Below are positions 53,262-63,558 of a stretch of DNA of 64,000 nucleotides, one piece after another. This DNA comes from Neptunomonas japonica JAMM 1380. GTDB taxonomy: Bacteria > Pseudomonadota > Gammaproteobacteria > Pseudomonadales > Balneatricaceae. The notes beneath the pieces were generated by a model. It saw nothing but the letters and a program-made list of their open reading frames with translations, did not search any database and was not told the DNA's origin. The stretch lies in contig NZ_AP014546.1 in assembly GCF_016592555.1 (NCBI RefSeq), positions 2,242,501 through 2,306,500 of the forward strand, written 5' to 3'. A program made the position numbers and the translations under genes. Every line of letters begins with the position of its first letter. Position 1 is the stretch's first letter.

Positions 53262-55145
53262 CTATCTTTTTTCAATCTCAGCAGAGCTCTTTAACTGACT
53301 AACCAGCGCCTGATACTCTTGTTGTCCAAAGCGTGTCCCTAAGAAACCAGCCATCGATTTAACTTCTTCTTCCGACAAGGCCACCTCAGGTGTGTTAACG
53401 CTGGTTAATAGCACCACTGCTACACCACCATCATTTAAAACAGTCCTAGAAGCAACAGCTTTACCTTCAATAGGTTTCGCCAAAGAAAAAGCAAGGTTAC
53501 GTACCTCTAACGGAATATCCGAAGTCGAACGCGACACGGCCGCTTTAGTTTCAGTATTAACGCCCGCAGCAACCGTGCTCAGAGGCTCGCCAGCATTAAG
53601 CTGCGCAACAGCACCTTTTGCTTTAGACTCAAGCAAATCGCTAGCTTTTTGCTGAACTAATTGCTGCTTCAACTGAGAAGAAACCTCCTCAAACGCTTGC
53701 TCTCTTGGCTCGAAATACGTTTTCACTCGCGCAACAACCGTGCGCTCTTTGTCTAACTCGATAAGAGGGCTGTTTACCTTCTCTTGAATTAACTCGTTAC
53801 TAAATACCGCTGAAATCACTTTAGCATTTCGAGTAACGTCAGTAGTACCTCCAACCTTGTCAAAAGGCTCACTGGATACTATCGTTAGACCAAGCACCTC
53901 AGAAGGTTCAACCAAATCACCTGCTGAAAAAGTAATATCAGCCATCTGTTCTAAACGCTCAACATAAATAGCTTCAACTTTCTGATCCAAAATTTCCTCA
54001 GCAAGGTCATATTTTAGCTCAGCAAAACTTGATACTTCTTCTTTAGAAATACCGTTTACTTTGATCAGATGGTAACCAAACTCTGTTCGAACAGGTTCTG
54101 ATACGTCATTAACTGATAATTCGTACATTGAACGCTCGAAAGGCTCAGAGAATACCCCCTTGCCATTTACGCCTAAACTACCACCAGAAGATGCAGAGCC
54201 AACATCATCGGACTCACTTTTAGCTAAAGACTCAAATGACTCTCCAGCTTTTATGCGCGCTTGTAGTGCCGCCACTTTAGCCAGTGCCTCCGCATCATCT
54301 TGCTCAGCAGTCACTTCAATTAAGATATGCGCAACATCACGCTCTTCTTCTGCCTGAAAAGATGCTAAATACTGATCATACTGCGCTTTTAGCTCATCAT
54401 CAGAAACATCGACATCATCTCGCAGGTCATTTTTATTTAGCAGAATATATTCAACAGCCACTTGCTCTTGCGTCATTAACGATGAGCGCTCTGCTTCATA
54501 TTCAGACTTAATATCATCTTCAGAAACATTAACCTGAGCCATTACACCCGCTAATGGCAACACAAAATAGCGAATGTCACGCGTTTGACGATCTAAAGCA
54601 ACGATACGCTCAAGCTCTTGCGGAACAGCAAATGCTGATAACTGGTAAGCATTTCGCTCTTGCTCAATAACACGCTCTTTACGTAGCAGGTCCCTATACA
54701 TTAGCGGGGTAAAACCAGCATTTCTTAGTGCCGCTTCAAACTGATTACGATTAAATTGACCATCTACCTGAAAATCAGCTGTATTAACAATCATCTGATC
54801 AATCATACGATCAGATACCATCAAATTCTTATCCTCTGCGGCTAAAAGCAGAGATTTTTGCTCAATTAGACTATCCAACACCATACTACTGATTAAACCA
54901 TCATCAAGTAATGCCGGATCTGCATTTTCACCCATTTGGGATAACAACTGACGTCTTTGCAATTCTGTTGCCTGATACAGCTCTTGGCTAGTTATCTCTT
55001 CACCATTCACTGTCGCTGGCGCATCTGACTCAGAGGTCAAACTTACTAATGACTCCACTCCAAACAACGCAAAGGTAACAACAATTAAGCCAACGATGAC
55101 TTTGGCAACAATACTCTGCGAATTATCTCTGATGGATTGCAGCAT
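53262..55145 (-). CDS. ppiD: Peptidyl-prolyl cis-trans isomerase/chaperone PpiD
   Basis: PpiD is an inner-membrane-anchored periplasmic chaperone associated with the SecYEG exit. The 627-residue protein has an N-terminal cytoplasmic tail (MLQSIRDNSQS) and one membrane helix (IVAKVIVGLIVVTFALFGVE). A SurA-like chaperone domain follows, then a parvulin domain near residues 260-360 (VAHILIEVT, SGGSLGVNGKG, FGYHLIKV). The C-terminal helical part completes the chaperone cradle. Length is near E. coli's 623. It lies in the conserved lon-hupB-(tRNA-Asp)-ppiD order. Confidence 0.95.
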   Translation of the reverse strand: MLQSIRDNSQSIVAKVIVGLIVVTFALFGVESLVSLTSESDAPATVNGEEITSQELYQATELQRRQLLSQMGENADPALLDDGLISSMVLDSLIEQKSLLLAAEDKNLMVSDRMIDQMIVNTADFQVDGQFNRNQFEAALRNAGFTPLMYRDLLRKERVIEQERNAYQLSAFAVPQELERIVALDRQTRDIRYFVLPLAGVMAQVNVSEDDIKSEYEAERSSLMTQEQVAVEYILLNKNDLRDDVDVSDDELKAQYDQYLASFQAEEERDVAHILIEVTAEQDDAEALAKVAALQARIKAGESFESLAKSESDDVGSASSGGSLGVNGKGVFSEPFERSMYELSVNDVSEPVRTEFGYHLIKVNGISKEEVSSFAELKYDLAEEILDQKVEAIYVERLEQMADITFSAGDLVEPSEVLGLTIVSSEPFDKVGGTTDVTRNAKVISAVFSNELIQEKVNSPLIELDKERTVVARVKTYFEPREQAFEEVSSQLKQQLVQQKASDLLESKAKGAVAQLNAGEPLSTVAAGVNTETKAAVSRSTSDIPLEVRNLAFSLAKPIEGKAVASRTVLNDGGVAVVLLTSVNTPEVALSEEEVKSMAGFLGTRFGQQEYQALVSQLKSSAEIEKR

Positions 55146-55172
55146 GATTCACCTAAAACAAACCCTAAAGTT

Positions 55173-55206
55173 AAAAAAAAAGCGCATTCGCCTGAATGCG
55201 CTTTTT
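55173..55206 (-). terminator. Rho-independent terminator after tRNA-Asp
   Basis: On the minus strand AAAAAGCGCATTC, loop AGGC, GAATGCGCTTTTT, then more T to 55173. It lies between the tRNA and ppiD. Confidence 0.88.
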
Positions 55207-55210
55207 ATCG

Positions 55211-55287
55211 TGGCGGAACGGACGGGACTCGAACCCGCGACCCCCTGCGTGACAGGCAGGTATTCTAACCAGCTGAACTACCGCTCC
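55211..55287 (-). tRNA. tRNA-Asp (anticodon GTC)
   Basis: On the minus strand a 77-base cloverleaf starts GGAGCGG and ends CCGTTCC, G, CCA. The D loop is AGCTGGTTAGA. The anticodon arm CCTGC-CTGTCAC-GCAGG reads GTC. The T arm is GCGGG-TTCGAGT-CCCGT. CCA is encoded. Its place between hupB and ppiD is common in marine gammaproteobacteria. Confidence 0.97.
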
Positions 55288-55321
55288 ACGTTTGGACTAT
55301 GATTGTAACTCAATCAAATCC

Positions 55322-55597
55322 TTACTTGTTTACTGCGTCTTTTAGCGCTTTGCCTGGCTTAAAGTTTGGCAAAGTTGCAGCAGCAATCTCAATTGGGTTC
55401 CCTGTCTGCGGGTTACGACCAGTACGTGCCGCGCGCTCTTTTACAGAAAATGTACCAAAACCAACTAGTGCAACAGATTCACCCTTCTGCAATGCAGAAG
55501 TTACTGCTTCAAGCGCACCGTCTAATGCACGACCTGCAGCCGCCTTTGGAATATCAGCAGAAGCTGCAATAGCGTCGATCAGTTCAGACTTGTTCAC
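55322..55597 (-). CDS. hupB: DNA-binding protein HU-beta
   Basis: HU is a small nucleoid protein that bends DNA as a dimer. The 91 residues have the expected [20 protein letters not shown], the dimer core [20 protein letters not shown] and the arm [17 protein letters not shown], ending [12 protein letters not shown]. Downstream of lon on the same strand it is hupB by gene order. The 133-base gap to lon must carry its own promoter. The tRNA-Asp gene follows 34 bases on. Confidence 0.97.
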   Translation of the reverse strand: MNKSELIDAIAASADIPKAAAGRALDGALEAVTSALQKGESVALVGFGTFSVKERAARTGRNPQTGNPIEIAAATLPNFKPGKALKDAVNK

Positions 55598-55730
55598 GAT
55601 GTTCCCCTTTATCGAGTCGTTTATTATTTATGTTCTGTAGTCCATGCTCAGCACAAATATCCCGCACTTTATACCAACTGGCAGAATTAGGTGTCAAGTG
55701 CTCAACCCCTGATTCTGCCTGTGTTTCGTA

Positions 55731-58154
55731 TTAATGTGTATTTATTTGTTCTGCTGAGGCTTTAGCAGATTTTTTCTCTGCTGAAACCGCTTCGACAGGC
55801 TCGTCCTTCAGTGGTTTAGGCTGAAATTTAAGCGCAATGTCAAGCACTTCATCAATCCACTTTACCGGCTTAATATCTAAATCGGCTTTTATATTATCAG
55901 GTATTTCTTTCAGGTCACGTTGATTTTCGTCAGGAATGATAACAGTTTTTATTCCACCCCGGTGGGCTGCTAGCAATTTTTCCTTCAAACCACCAATTGG
56001 CATGACCTGACCACGCAAATTAATTTCGCCTGTCATCGCCACATCAGAACGAACCGGTATCTCAGTCAAAGCAGACACCAGTGCAGTACACATACCTATA
56101 CCGGCACTTGGCCCATCCTTTGGCGTCGCTCCTTCTGGCACATGAATATGCACATCCTGCTTCTCATGGAAAGTTGAAGAGATGCCTAATGCTTTAGCAC
56201 GGCTACGAACAACCGTAAGCGCAGCTGAAATAGACTCCTTCATCACATCACCCAGACAACCCGTTGTGATCTGACGGCCTTTACCCGGCATAACAGTCGC
56301 TTCAATGCTAAGCATATCACCACCTACCTGAGTCCACGCCAAGCCAGTCACATGGCCTACAAGATCTTCCTCTTCAGCCAATCCAAAGCTGTGCTTCTTA
56401 ACACCGCTGAAGCGTTCCAGATTCTCATCAGTGACGACCAGCTGCTTATCAGCCTCACCCAAAGCAATTGTTTTAATAACTTTGCGACAGATTTTAGCAA
56501 TCTCACGCTCTAAGCCACGCACACCAGCTTCACGAGTATAGTAGCGAATTAAGCTAATGATCGCTGAATCTTCAATTTTAGCTTCTTTTTCTTTTAAGCC
56601 ATTTTGCTTTATCTGCTTTGGAACCAGATATTTAAGAGCAATATTTAATTTTTCGTCTTCAGTGTATCCAGGAATACGAATAAGCTCCATACGATCCAAA
56701 AGCGGACCGGGGATATTCATTGAGTTAGAAGTACACACAAACATTACATCAGACAAGTCGTAGTCCACTTCCATGTAATGGTCGTTAAAAGTTGAATTCT
56801 GCTCAGGATCAAGCACTTCTAACAATGCTGAAGCAGGGTCACCACGCTGATCCATACCCATTTTGTCAATTTCATCTAATAGGAAAAGTGGATTCTTGAC
56901 ACCAATTTTCGCCATTTTTTGAATAAGTTTACCTGGCATAGAGCCTATGTAGGTACGACGGTGACCACGAATTTCAGCTTCGTCACGAACCCCACCCAAT
57001 GCCATGCGAACATATTTACGGTTTGTCGCACGAGCAATAGAACGCCCTAAAGATGTTTTACCAACACCTGGAGGACCAACCAAGCATAAAATAGGCCCCT
57101 TGAGCTTCTTCACTCGCTGTTGCACAGCAAGATACTCTAAAATCCTCTCTTTGACTTCCGTCAAACCGAAATGATCTTCATCAAGAATAAGCTCTGCACG
57201 CTTCATATCATGGCGCACTTTAGAGCGCTTAGACCATGGAATCTGCAACATCCAATCGATATAGCCACGCACGACTGTTGCTTCAGCAGACATCGAGGAC
57301 ATCATTTTTAGCTTATTGAACTCAGCAATTGTTTTGTCGTACGCCTCTTTTGGCATACCTGCGGCATCAATGCGGTTCTTTAACTCATCGATGTCACTAA
57401 CACCGTTTTCATCCAAGTCACCGAGCTCTTTCTGAATGGCCTTCATTTGCTCATTCAAATAGTACTCGCGCTGGCTTTTTTCCATCTGCTTTTTTACACG
57501 CCCACGGATACGTTTTTCAACTTCAACCAAGTCGATTTCCGCTTCCATCAAAGACATCAGATGCTCTAAACGCTGACGGCTATCCAGCATTTCTAAAATG
57601 CTTTGCTTTTCATCTAGCTTCAGTGACATATGCGCAGCAATGGTATCGGACAAACGCCCGATATCATCAATATTTTGCAAAGACGCAAGCACTTCAGATG
57701 GGATTTTTTTATTGATTTGTATAAAGCGATCAAACTGCTCTAATGCAGTACGCTTATACACTTCACTTTCAGCTGGCGTAAGCGCCTCTACCGGAAGACT
57801 GCTGACCTGAGCTGTAAAATAATTATCTGAATCATCAAGCTCTAATATTCTAGCGCGATAATCACCTTCAACTAGAACCTTGACCGTGCCATCGGGTAAT
57901 TTCAACATTTGTAAAACGCTAGCAACGGTGCCGATCTCATGTAAATCACCTGCAACAGGCTCATCATCAGATGCATTTTTTTGCGCGATCAGTAAAATTT
58001 CTTTATTAGATTCCATCGCGGCTTCGAGCGCTTCAATGGATTTTTCTCGGCCGACAAACAGTGGGATGACCATGTGCGGATACACAACCACATCACGTAA
58101 CGGCAGTACGGGAAGCTCTACATTAATAATATCGGTAGCTTCAAACTGATCCAT
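55731..58154 (-). CDS. lon: ATP-dependent protease Lon
   Basis: Lon is the cytoplasmic AAA+ serine protease that removes damaged and regulatory proteins. The 807 residues have the LON substrate domain (LPVLPLRDVVVYPHMVIPLF), the Walker A GPPGVGKTSLGRSIARAT and Walker B NPLFLLDEIDK. The protease domain has catalytic Ser in PKDGPSAGIGM and Lys in GGLKEKLLAA. The ATG at 58154 is chosen; AGAGAGG lies eleven bases upstream, and an in-frame GTG at 58181 is the alternative. A CCCCAT sequence in the upstream gap could belong to a heat-shock promoter, but no -35 was found. hupB follows. Confidence 0.97.
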   Translation of the reverse strand: MDQFEATDIINVELPVLPLRDVVVYPHMVIPLFVGREKSIEALEAAMESNKEILLIAQKNASDDEPVAGDLHEIGTVASVLQMLKLPDGTVKVLVEGDYRARILELDDSDNYFTAQVSSLPVEALTPAESEVYKRTALEQFDRFIQINKKIPSEVLASLQNIDDIGRLSDTIAAHMSLKLDEKQSILEMLDSRQRLEHLMSLMEAEIDLVEVEKRIRGRVKKQMEKSQREYYLNEQMKAIQKELGDLDENGVSDIDELKNRIDAAGMPKEAYDKTIAEFNKLKMMSSMSAEATVVRGYIDWMLQIPWSKRSKVRHDMKRAELILDEDHFGLTEVKERILEYLAVQQRVKKLKGPILCLVGPPGVGKTSLGRSIARATNRKYVRMALGGVRDEAEIRGHRRTYIGSMPGKLIQKMAKIGVKNPLFLLDEIDKMGMDQRGDPASALLEVLDPEQNSTFNDHYMEVDYDLSDVMFVCTSNSMNIPGPLLDRMELIRIPGYTEDEKLNIALKYLVPKQIKQNGLKEKEAKIEDSAIISLIRYYTREAGVRGLEREIAKICRKVIKTIALGEADKQLVVTDENLERFSGVKKHSFGLAEEEDLVGHVTGLAWTQVGGDMLSIEATVMPGKGRQITTGCLGDVMKESISAALTVVRSRAKALGISSTFHEKQDVHIHVPEGATPKDGPSAGIGMCTALVSALTEIPVRSDVAMTGEINLRGQVMPIGGLKEKLLAAHRGGIKTVIIPDENQRDLKEIPDNIKADLDIKPVKWIDEVLDIALKFQPKPLKDEPVEAVSAEKKSAKASAEQINTH

Positions 58155-58406
58155 AATGGATATTGCCTCTCTGCAAGGCACCTCTTAAGTTTCAGGGTGC
58201 GATATAAAAAAAGACATAATGCCTACTAAATAGACTTTTCGATGCCTGAATTAGACTATGGGGGCTACATACAAGAAAACAACCTTTATCAATTGCTGCT
58301 CGCATTTTTTAATTAGGATGGCCTGCATATGAATTATTTATAGCAACACAATACATATTGGGCAATGCGCCAGACGTATTTAATAAAATACGCCTAGCCA
58401 ATAGGA

Positions 58407-59000
58407 CTACTTGTAATAAGAGTTTTCAGTCACGCTATGGTCAGTCACGTCACGCACACCAAGCAAACCAGGAAGGCGTTCAACTAAGGTTTTTTCTACA
58501 CCATCTTTCAACGTCATATCAACAGCACTACAACCTTGACAACCACCGCCAAACTGCAGAATAGCGACGAAGCCATCAGTTTCTTCTACCAACTCTACCA
58601 ATTTTACTTCACCACCATGGGAAGCCAAACCTGGGTTAATATCACTGTAAAGAATATAGTTAATCTGTTCACTCATTGGGCTATCTGAAGAAACCTTAGG
58701 CACCTTAGCATTGGGGGCTTTTATGGTCAGCTGGCCACCCATACGATCTTGAGAATAATCTACAAGCGCTTCTTCCAGATACGGCAAGCTATTACGCTCA
58801 AAGTAGAAGCGAATTTTGCTTAATTCCATTACTTCGTCATCTTCAACCAGCTCTTCTGGTCGACAATAAGCCAAGCATGTTTCCGCGTACGGCGTACCCG
58901 GCTGAGTTACGAACATCCTTACAGCGATGCCTTCTACATTTTGTTTAGATAATAAATCGGCCAGATAATCTTCTGCGCCTTCGGTAACCGTCATGTTCAT
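58407..59000 (-). CDS. nfuA: Fe/S biogenesis protein NfuA
   Basis: NfuA carries 4Fe-4S clusters to apoproteins such as aconitase, notably under iron or oxidative stress. The 197 residues consist of an N-terminal degenerate A-type domain and a C-terminal Nfu domain with the cluster cysteines C154 and C157 in [11 protein letters not shown]. Length and sequence ([20 protein letters not shown]) match gammaproteobacterial NfuA. It lies upstream of lon on the same strand, with a 252-base gap. Confidence 0.96.
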   Translation of the reverse strand: MNMTVTEGAEDYLADLLSKQNVEGIAVRMFVTQPGTPYAETCLAYCRPEELVEDDEVMELSKIRFYFERNSLPYLEEALVDYSQDRMGGQLTIKAPNAKVPKVSSDSPMSEQINYILYSDINPGLASHGGEVKLVELVEETDGFVAILQFGGGCQGCSAVDMTLKDGVEKTLVERLPGLLGVRDVTDHSVTENSYYK

Positions 59001-59217
59001 TTTTTACACCTGAATACAAACATAAGTACAAATAATGCCATCAGGATACACTGAATATAATCCCGAGTAAATTGATCAGATATTGAGCAGAAAAGTATCG
59101 AACTAGCAACTTTAAATCCATTAAATTTAAATAAAAACAACTCTCTAATTATTCGTCGCTAAACAGACAATATCCGCTTCTGTTACACTGTGCAGATGCT
59201 TATACGGAGTCTGTTAA

Positions 59218-60387
59218 ATGACTGAACATTCAGTAGTTTTTTCTTTCTTTCTAATTTTTACTGGCGCTGCCATTCTCGCCTCTGCTGCTCTATATACACG
59301 CCAACCCCTGCTTGTAGCCTATATTGTCCTAGGTGCTATTTTAGGACCTTACGGCTACAAACTAATCTCAGACACAGCATTACTCTCTGACATATCTCAT
59401 GTTGGAATAATATTCTTATTGTTTTTATTAGGCCTAGATATGCAGCCTTCTCATCTGGTACAGATGATAAAAAAAGCCACTTGGGTCGCATTAGGTAGCT
59501 CCGTACTCTTTTTAGCAACAGGTTATGCCGCATCACAGCTATTTGGCTATACACAAACGGAATCATTGATTATTGGTGCCGCACTGATGTTTTCCAGCAC
59601 CATTATAGGCATCAAACTATTACCCACTACCGTTTTACACCACCGTCATACAGGCGAATTAGTCGTAGGGTTACTCTTATTACAAGACGTTATTGCGATT
59701 CTAGTATTACTCTTTTTGTACAGCGGACAGAATGAAAACAGCGGCGCAATGGATCTTATAAAACCATTACTCGCGCTTCCATTGCTAGTGATCGGTGGCT
59801 TTGCTCTAGTTAAATATATTATTCTCAAGCTAATACAAAAATTTGACCGGTTTCACGAATACATATTCCTGCTCGCCATTGGCTGGTGCCTGGGGATGGC
59901 AGAAGGAGCACAATACATTGGATTATCAGCGGAGATGGGCGCTTTTGTGGCAGGAGTTACACTGGCGACCAGCCCTATCTCACAGTACATCGCAACCAAC
60001 CTTAAACCATTACGCGATTTCTTTCTGATTCTCTTTTTCTTCTCGGTGGGCGCCAGCTTCAACCTTGGATTAGTTGGGCTCATTATTCTCCCATCGGTTG
60101 TATTGGCTTTACTCGTTGTTGGTTTAAAACCTGTTGTATTTCACTTGCTACTCAAAACCATTAAAGAAGATAACGCAATGTCTTGGGAGGTTGGCTTTCG
60201 ATTAGGGCAAATTAGTGAGTTTTCACTCTTGATAGCTTACATTGCAACAAGCACAGCCTTGATAGGGCAAGAAGCATCCCATGTTATTCAGGCCACGGCT
60301 ATTCTTACCTTTTTACTCTCTACCTATGTGGTTATCTTTAACTTTCCGTCACCTATTGCTGTCTCGGACAGGTTAAGGCGCGATTAG
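59218..60387 (+). CDS. Kef/CPA2-type monovalent cation:proton antiporter
   Basis: A 389-residue inner-membrane protein with 11-12 helices and the CPA2 motifs LGLDMQPSHL near residue 77, HTGELVVGLLLLQDVIAILV and SAEMGAFVAGVTLATS. It ends after the membrane domain; the C-terminal RCK/TrkA-N domain of KefB/C is absent. The cation (K+ or Na+) is unknown. GGAG precedes the ATG by eight bases. It is a single gene, divergent from nfuA with 217 bases between and converging with ybiB. Confidence 0.9.
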   Translation: MTEHSVVFSFFLIFTGAAILASAALYTRQPLLVAYIVLGAILGPYGYKLISDTALLSDISHVGIIFLLFLLGLDMQPSHLVQMIKKATWVALGSSVLFLATGYAASQLFGYTQTESLIIGAALMFSSTIIGIKLLPTTVLHHRHTGELVVGLLLLQDVIAILVLLFLYSGQNENSGAMDLIKPLLALPLLVIGGFALVKYIILKLIQKFDRFHEYIFLLAIGWCLGMAEGAQYIGLSAEMGAFVAGVTLATSPISQYIATNLKPLRDFFLILFFFSVGASFNLGLVGLIILPSVVLALLVVGLKPVVFHLLLKTIKEDNAMSWEVGFRLGQISEFSLLIAYIATSTALIGQEASHVIQATAILTFLLSTYVVIFNFPSPIAVSDRLRRD

Positions 60388-60422
60388 TATCGCACCTTAA
60401 TCGACACTCAATTTCGGAATGA

Positions 60423-61406
60423 TTAAAAACGTGAGCGGTCGCGTCGCTCCCACAACCCTTGAGCCAACACCAATGCATCAGCCTGTTGGCTTGCCTTATT
60501 CAGCAGTATTAAGAGGGAAGCTAGCGTTGTGATCACCGCGCCCTCTCCGTATTCATGTCTGCTTTCCCCACGCCAAAAAGCTAACAATAAAGCAGGATCC
60601 AACACTTCGTCTTTTACCAGACGTTTTTGATAAATCCTAGGCCACTGCTCATCTGACAGCTCTCCTTGCCTAACCCAGCGGATTTCACAGTCAGAATCAG
60701 GCTTTAGCTCCGCTTCCCCTCCATCACCACGAATAGTTAAACCCTGCTGCACGCCTAACAACAAGCTTGTTTCCTGATGCATAGGCGCATAAGCCGGATG
60801 AAATACACCATCTACAGTACAAAACGCACCTAAAGGATTAATCAATCGACATAATGTATGCACAGGAGAGCGCAGCCCTAGAATTGGACGCAGCTGAATG
60901 ATATCACCTAAACGCGGCACCATTTCATTGATCGACATATAAGCAAACTGGTGCTTATTCAAATCAGAAGACACTTGATTCCAATCCTTGGCAGTGCTCA
61001 ACCCAAAAAGCACTAGCATCTCTTCTACATATATCCGCCCTTGTGTATGCCCTTTAGCGCCATGCATAAAGACACGAGTATTATTCTCAGACAACACTAA
61101 AGCCGCCAGTAAATACCAAGGAAGCTGGCGTTTTTTGCCTGCATAAGTAGACCAATCAAGATCAACATCAAGCACCTCTGGAGCATGAGCATGCAAACGA
61201 GCTGCCTGAACAAAGCCTGCCAGCTCCTGAGGAGATTCCTCTTTAACACGCAACAACATTAAAAAAGCACCTAATTGTTCGGGCCGTACATCACCCGCCA
61301 ATATCATACTCATTGCATCAAAAGCTTCCTGCTGCGTTAACGAACGGGAACCCTTTTTGCCTTTACCTAAAATGCGCACATAAGATGCGAACGGATGCTC
61401 AGCCAC
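60423..61406 (-). CDS. ybiB: YbiB-like glycosyltransferase family 3/TrpD2 protein
   Basis: A 327-residue relative of anthranilate phosphoribosyltransferase. The N-terminal helical domain has LTQQEAFDAMSMILAGDVRP and QLGAFLMLLRVKEESPQELA. The TrpD glycine-rich site is replaced (HGAKGHTQGRIYVEEML), as in YbiB/TrpD2 proteins. Those bind nucleic acids rather than make tryptophan and are linked to the LexA/SOS response in E. coli. The start GTG 61406 has GGAGC at suitable spacing; GTG 61412 is closer to it. It is divergent from rlmD. Confidence 0.85.
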   Translation of the reverse strand: MAEHPFASYVRILGKGKKGSRSLTQQEAFDAMSMILAGDVRPEQLGAFLMLLRVKEESPQELAGFVQAARLHAHAPEVLDVDLDWSTYAGKKRQLPWYLLAALVLSENNTRVFMHGAKGHTQGRIYVEEMLVLFGLSTAKDWNQVSSDLNKHQFAYMSINEMVPRLGDIIQLRPILGLRSPVHTLCRLINPLGAFCTVDGVFHPAYAPMHQETSLLLGVQQGLTIRGDGGEAELKPDSDCEIRWVRQGELSDEQWPRIYQKRLVKDEVLDPALLLAFWRGESRHEYGEGAVITTLASLLILLNKASQQADALVLAQGLWERRDRSRF

Positions 61407-61523
61407 GATCACTGCTCCAAAAAATATTCAGGCGCCCACTATACAATATAAAGAAGTAAGAATGAGCCTGATGAGTTGATCCTCACTATGATAAAATGCG
61501 GCCAGTTTATTCTGGAAAGAAAT

Positions 61524-62918
61524 ATGAAAAGACAATCAATTCGTTTTGGCCGCCCTAACGCCAAAAGCAAACCGTTATCAGGCGAAGCTCTTTTGCTTCA
61601 TATTGAATCACTCAGTCAAGAAGGCCGAGGGGTAGCTCGACACCAAGGCAAGACCATTTTTGTTGATGACGCCTTAAGTACTGAAGATGTTGAGGCAATC
61701 ATCACCACTCAACATAAACGCTACGATGAAGCTAAACTCATCAAAATAGTTAAACCATCGACAGAGCGTACTGAACCGTTCTGTACACACTATGGCGAAT
61801 GTGGCGGCTGCCAACTACAGCACTTAAAACACGATGCCCAGATCATTAGCAAGCAAGCCAATGTACTCAATCAGCTATCGCGCTTTGGAGAACAGACACC
61901 TCTCCTGATCGAAGAGCCTATTCGTTCAGCACCATGGAATTATCGTCGCTCAGCACGACTGGGACTTAATGTACGCTATAAAAGCGATGAAGCCATTGTT
62001 GGTTTTAGACGCAAGCAGAGTAACAAACTGCTACAAATATCCTCTTGTCCCGTTTTAGATCATCGCGGCGAATCCATTTTCACCGATCTCAAAATTGCAC
62101 TTGATCAAATACCCAATAGCAAATCCTATACTCATGCTGAGCTGCTATTCGGTGATAATTCGCAATCGTTACTATTGCGATGCAAAGGCACGCCCAAACA
62201 AGCGGACAAAGAATCACTGATTGATTTTGCAAAGAGCAAACAGTTTAACCTTTATCTGAAAACAGACACTGAAACGCTAACACTGCTTGAGCTAGCCCCC
62301 AACCGCTACTCTCTTCTTGATGAGAACATTCAATTAGAGTTTCACCCCGGTGATTTTTTGCAGGTCAATGCTGATGTCAACCAACAGATGATTCGACAAG
62401 CCATTAACTGGCTTGAGCTCACAAAGGACGATGTCGTATTAGATCTTTTCTGCGGGCTAGGAAACTTTACGCTACCTATAGCTCAACACGTTAAAGCAAT
62501 TATAGGCATTGAAGGCTCTAATGAAATGGTCATGCGTGCCACCAGTAACGCTGAACTAAATAAGATAGATAACGCGCAGTTTTTCCGTGCTGATTTATCC
62601 GCTGACAACAAACATCAGCAATGGCTTAAATCATCACCCAATAAGATCGTTCTTGACCCTCCTAGAACGGGTGCTTATGAAGTTATTAATCAATTACCAA
62701 CACAAGCCACAGAGATACTCTATGTCTCTTGCGATCCATCAGCACTGGCGAGAGACAGCAAGTTATTATTAGAAAAAGGCTATCAATTAACACGCTTTAA
62801 TGTGATGGATATGTTCCCACATACCAACCATGTAGAATCGATGGCGCTCTTCAGAAAAACGACATTGAGTAAAACAAAGGAAAAAGCCAAGAAAAGCAAA
62901 AGGGTATTCAAACGATGA
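61524..62918 (+). CDS. rlmD: 23S rRNA (uracil(1939)-C5)-methyltransferase RlmD
   Basis: RlmD methylates U1939 of 23S rRNA with S-adenosylmethionine and holds a 4Fe-4S cluster. The 464 residues have the TRAM domain (residues ~15-75), the cluster cysteines C87, C93 and C96 in FCTHYGECGGCQLQH, and a fourth in ISSCPVLDH. The fold motif LDLFCGLGNFTLP and the catalytic SCDPSALARD are present. The ATG at 61524 follows GGAAAG; an upstream in-frame codon at 61476 is not supported. The C-terminus is a lysine-rich tail. rluA overlaps its stop in ATGA. Confidence 0.92.
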   Translation: MKRQSIRFGRPNAKSKPLSGEALLLHIESLSQEGRGVARHQGKTIFVDDALSTEDVEAIITTQHKRYDEAKLIKIVKPSTERTEPFCTHYGECGGCQLQHLKHDAQIISKQANVLNQLSRFGEQTPLLIEEPIRSAPWNYRRSARLGLNVRYKSDEAIVGFRRKQSNKLLQISSCPVLDHRGESIFTDLKIALDQIPNSKSYTHAELLFGDNSQSLLLRCKGTPKQADKESLIDFAKSKQFNLYLKTDTETLTLLELAPNRYSLLDENIQLEFHPGDFLQVNADVNQQMIRQAINWLELTKDDVVLDLFCGLGNFTLPIAQHVKAIIGIEGSNEMVMRATSNAELNKIDNAQFFRADLSADNKHQQWLKSSPNKIVLDPPRTGAYEVINQLPTQATEILYVSCDPSALARDSKLLLEKGYQLTRFNVMDMFPHTNHVESMALFRKTTLSKTKEKAKKSKRVFKR

Positions 62919-63538
62919 TTCCCGTTCTTTTTTCAGATGATCACCTCGTAATCATCAACAAGCCCCATGACCTTTTATCAGTACCTGGAAAAGGCCCCGA
63001 CAAACAAGACTGCCTAGGGCGAAGAGTACAAGCAGAAGGCCACCCTACGGCTCGTATCGTGCATAGATTAGATTACGCCACATCCGGCTTAATGATGCTT
63101 GCCCTCACAGCAGAGTCCCTTGTTGAGCTAAGCCGCCTGTTTCAAACCCGGCAAGTATCGAAACGATACCACGCAATAATTAGCGGAACACCCACAGAAG
63201 ATAACGGTATAATTGCAGAGCCATTACGTTGCGACTGGGAACGTCGTCCACTGCAAATGGTCGATCATGAAAAAGGAAAAAGTGCTTTAACTCGCTGGGA
63301 GGTTATTGAAAGAATGGAGAATAGTACACGTGTTCTCCTCTATCCAGAAACAGGACGCTCTCACCAGCTACGCGTACATATGCAGTGGCTGGGCCACCCC
63401 ATTGCAGGTGACCGCTTTTATGCCGAGGGAGAGGCATTAGCACTTTCTGAGCGTTTATTACTGCACGCTGAAGAGCTATCTTTTATACATCCTTTTACGC
63501 AAGAGCCATTATCATTTACTGCTAAGGCTCCATTTTAA
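62915..63538 (+). CDS. rluA: RluA-type pseudouridine synthase (23S rRNA/tRNA)
   Basis: RluA forms pseudouridine at U746 of 23S rRNA and U32 of several tRNAs. The 207-residue product lacks the S4 domain and has the catalytic Asp53 in IVHRLDYATSGLMML, the KRYHAIISG strand, and GRSHQLRVHMQWLGHPIAGD. Its ARIVHRLD and DLLSVPGKG stretches fit RluA rather than RluC/D. It overlaps the rlmD stop by four bases (ATGA), so two 23S rRNA-modifying enzymes are translationally coupled. Confidence 0.9.
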   Translation: MIPVLFSDDHLVIINKPHDLLSVPGKGPDKQDCLGRRVQAEGHPTARIVHRLDYATSGLMMLALTAESLVELSRLFQTRQVSKRYHAIISGTPTEDNGIIAEPLRCDWERRPLQMVDHEKGKSALTRWEVIERMENSTRVLLYPETGRSHQLRVHMQWLGHPIAGDRFYAEGEALALSERLLLHAEELSFIHPFTQEPLSFTAKAPF

Positions 63539-63558
63539 GCCTCATACAAGAGGCTTTA
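63537..63558. terminator. Weak terminator-like hairpin between rluA and the converging dehydrogenase
   Basis: AAGCCTC (63537-63543) and GAGGCTT (63550-63556) are perfect reverse complements around a short loop, followed only by TATA. A weak terminator is possible. Confidence 0.4.

Noticed and set aside
55096..55302. Plus-strand reading frame with RTGLEPATPCVTGRYSNQL
   Set aside because: It is the well-known false protein made by translating the reverse strand of a tRNA gene; the tRNA-Asp (55211-55287) explains it.
58258..58263. CCCCAT (minus strand) upstream of lon as a sigma-32 -10 element
   Set aside because: No CTTGAA-like -35 at 13-17 bases; a lone hexamer is not enough.
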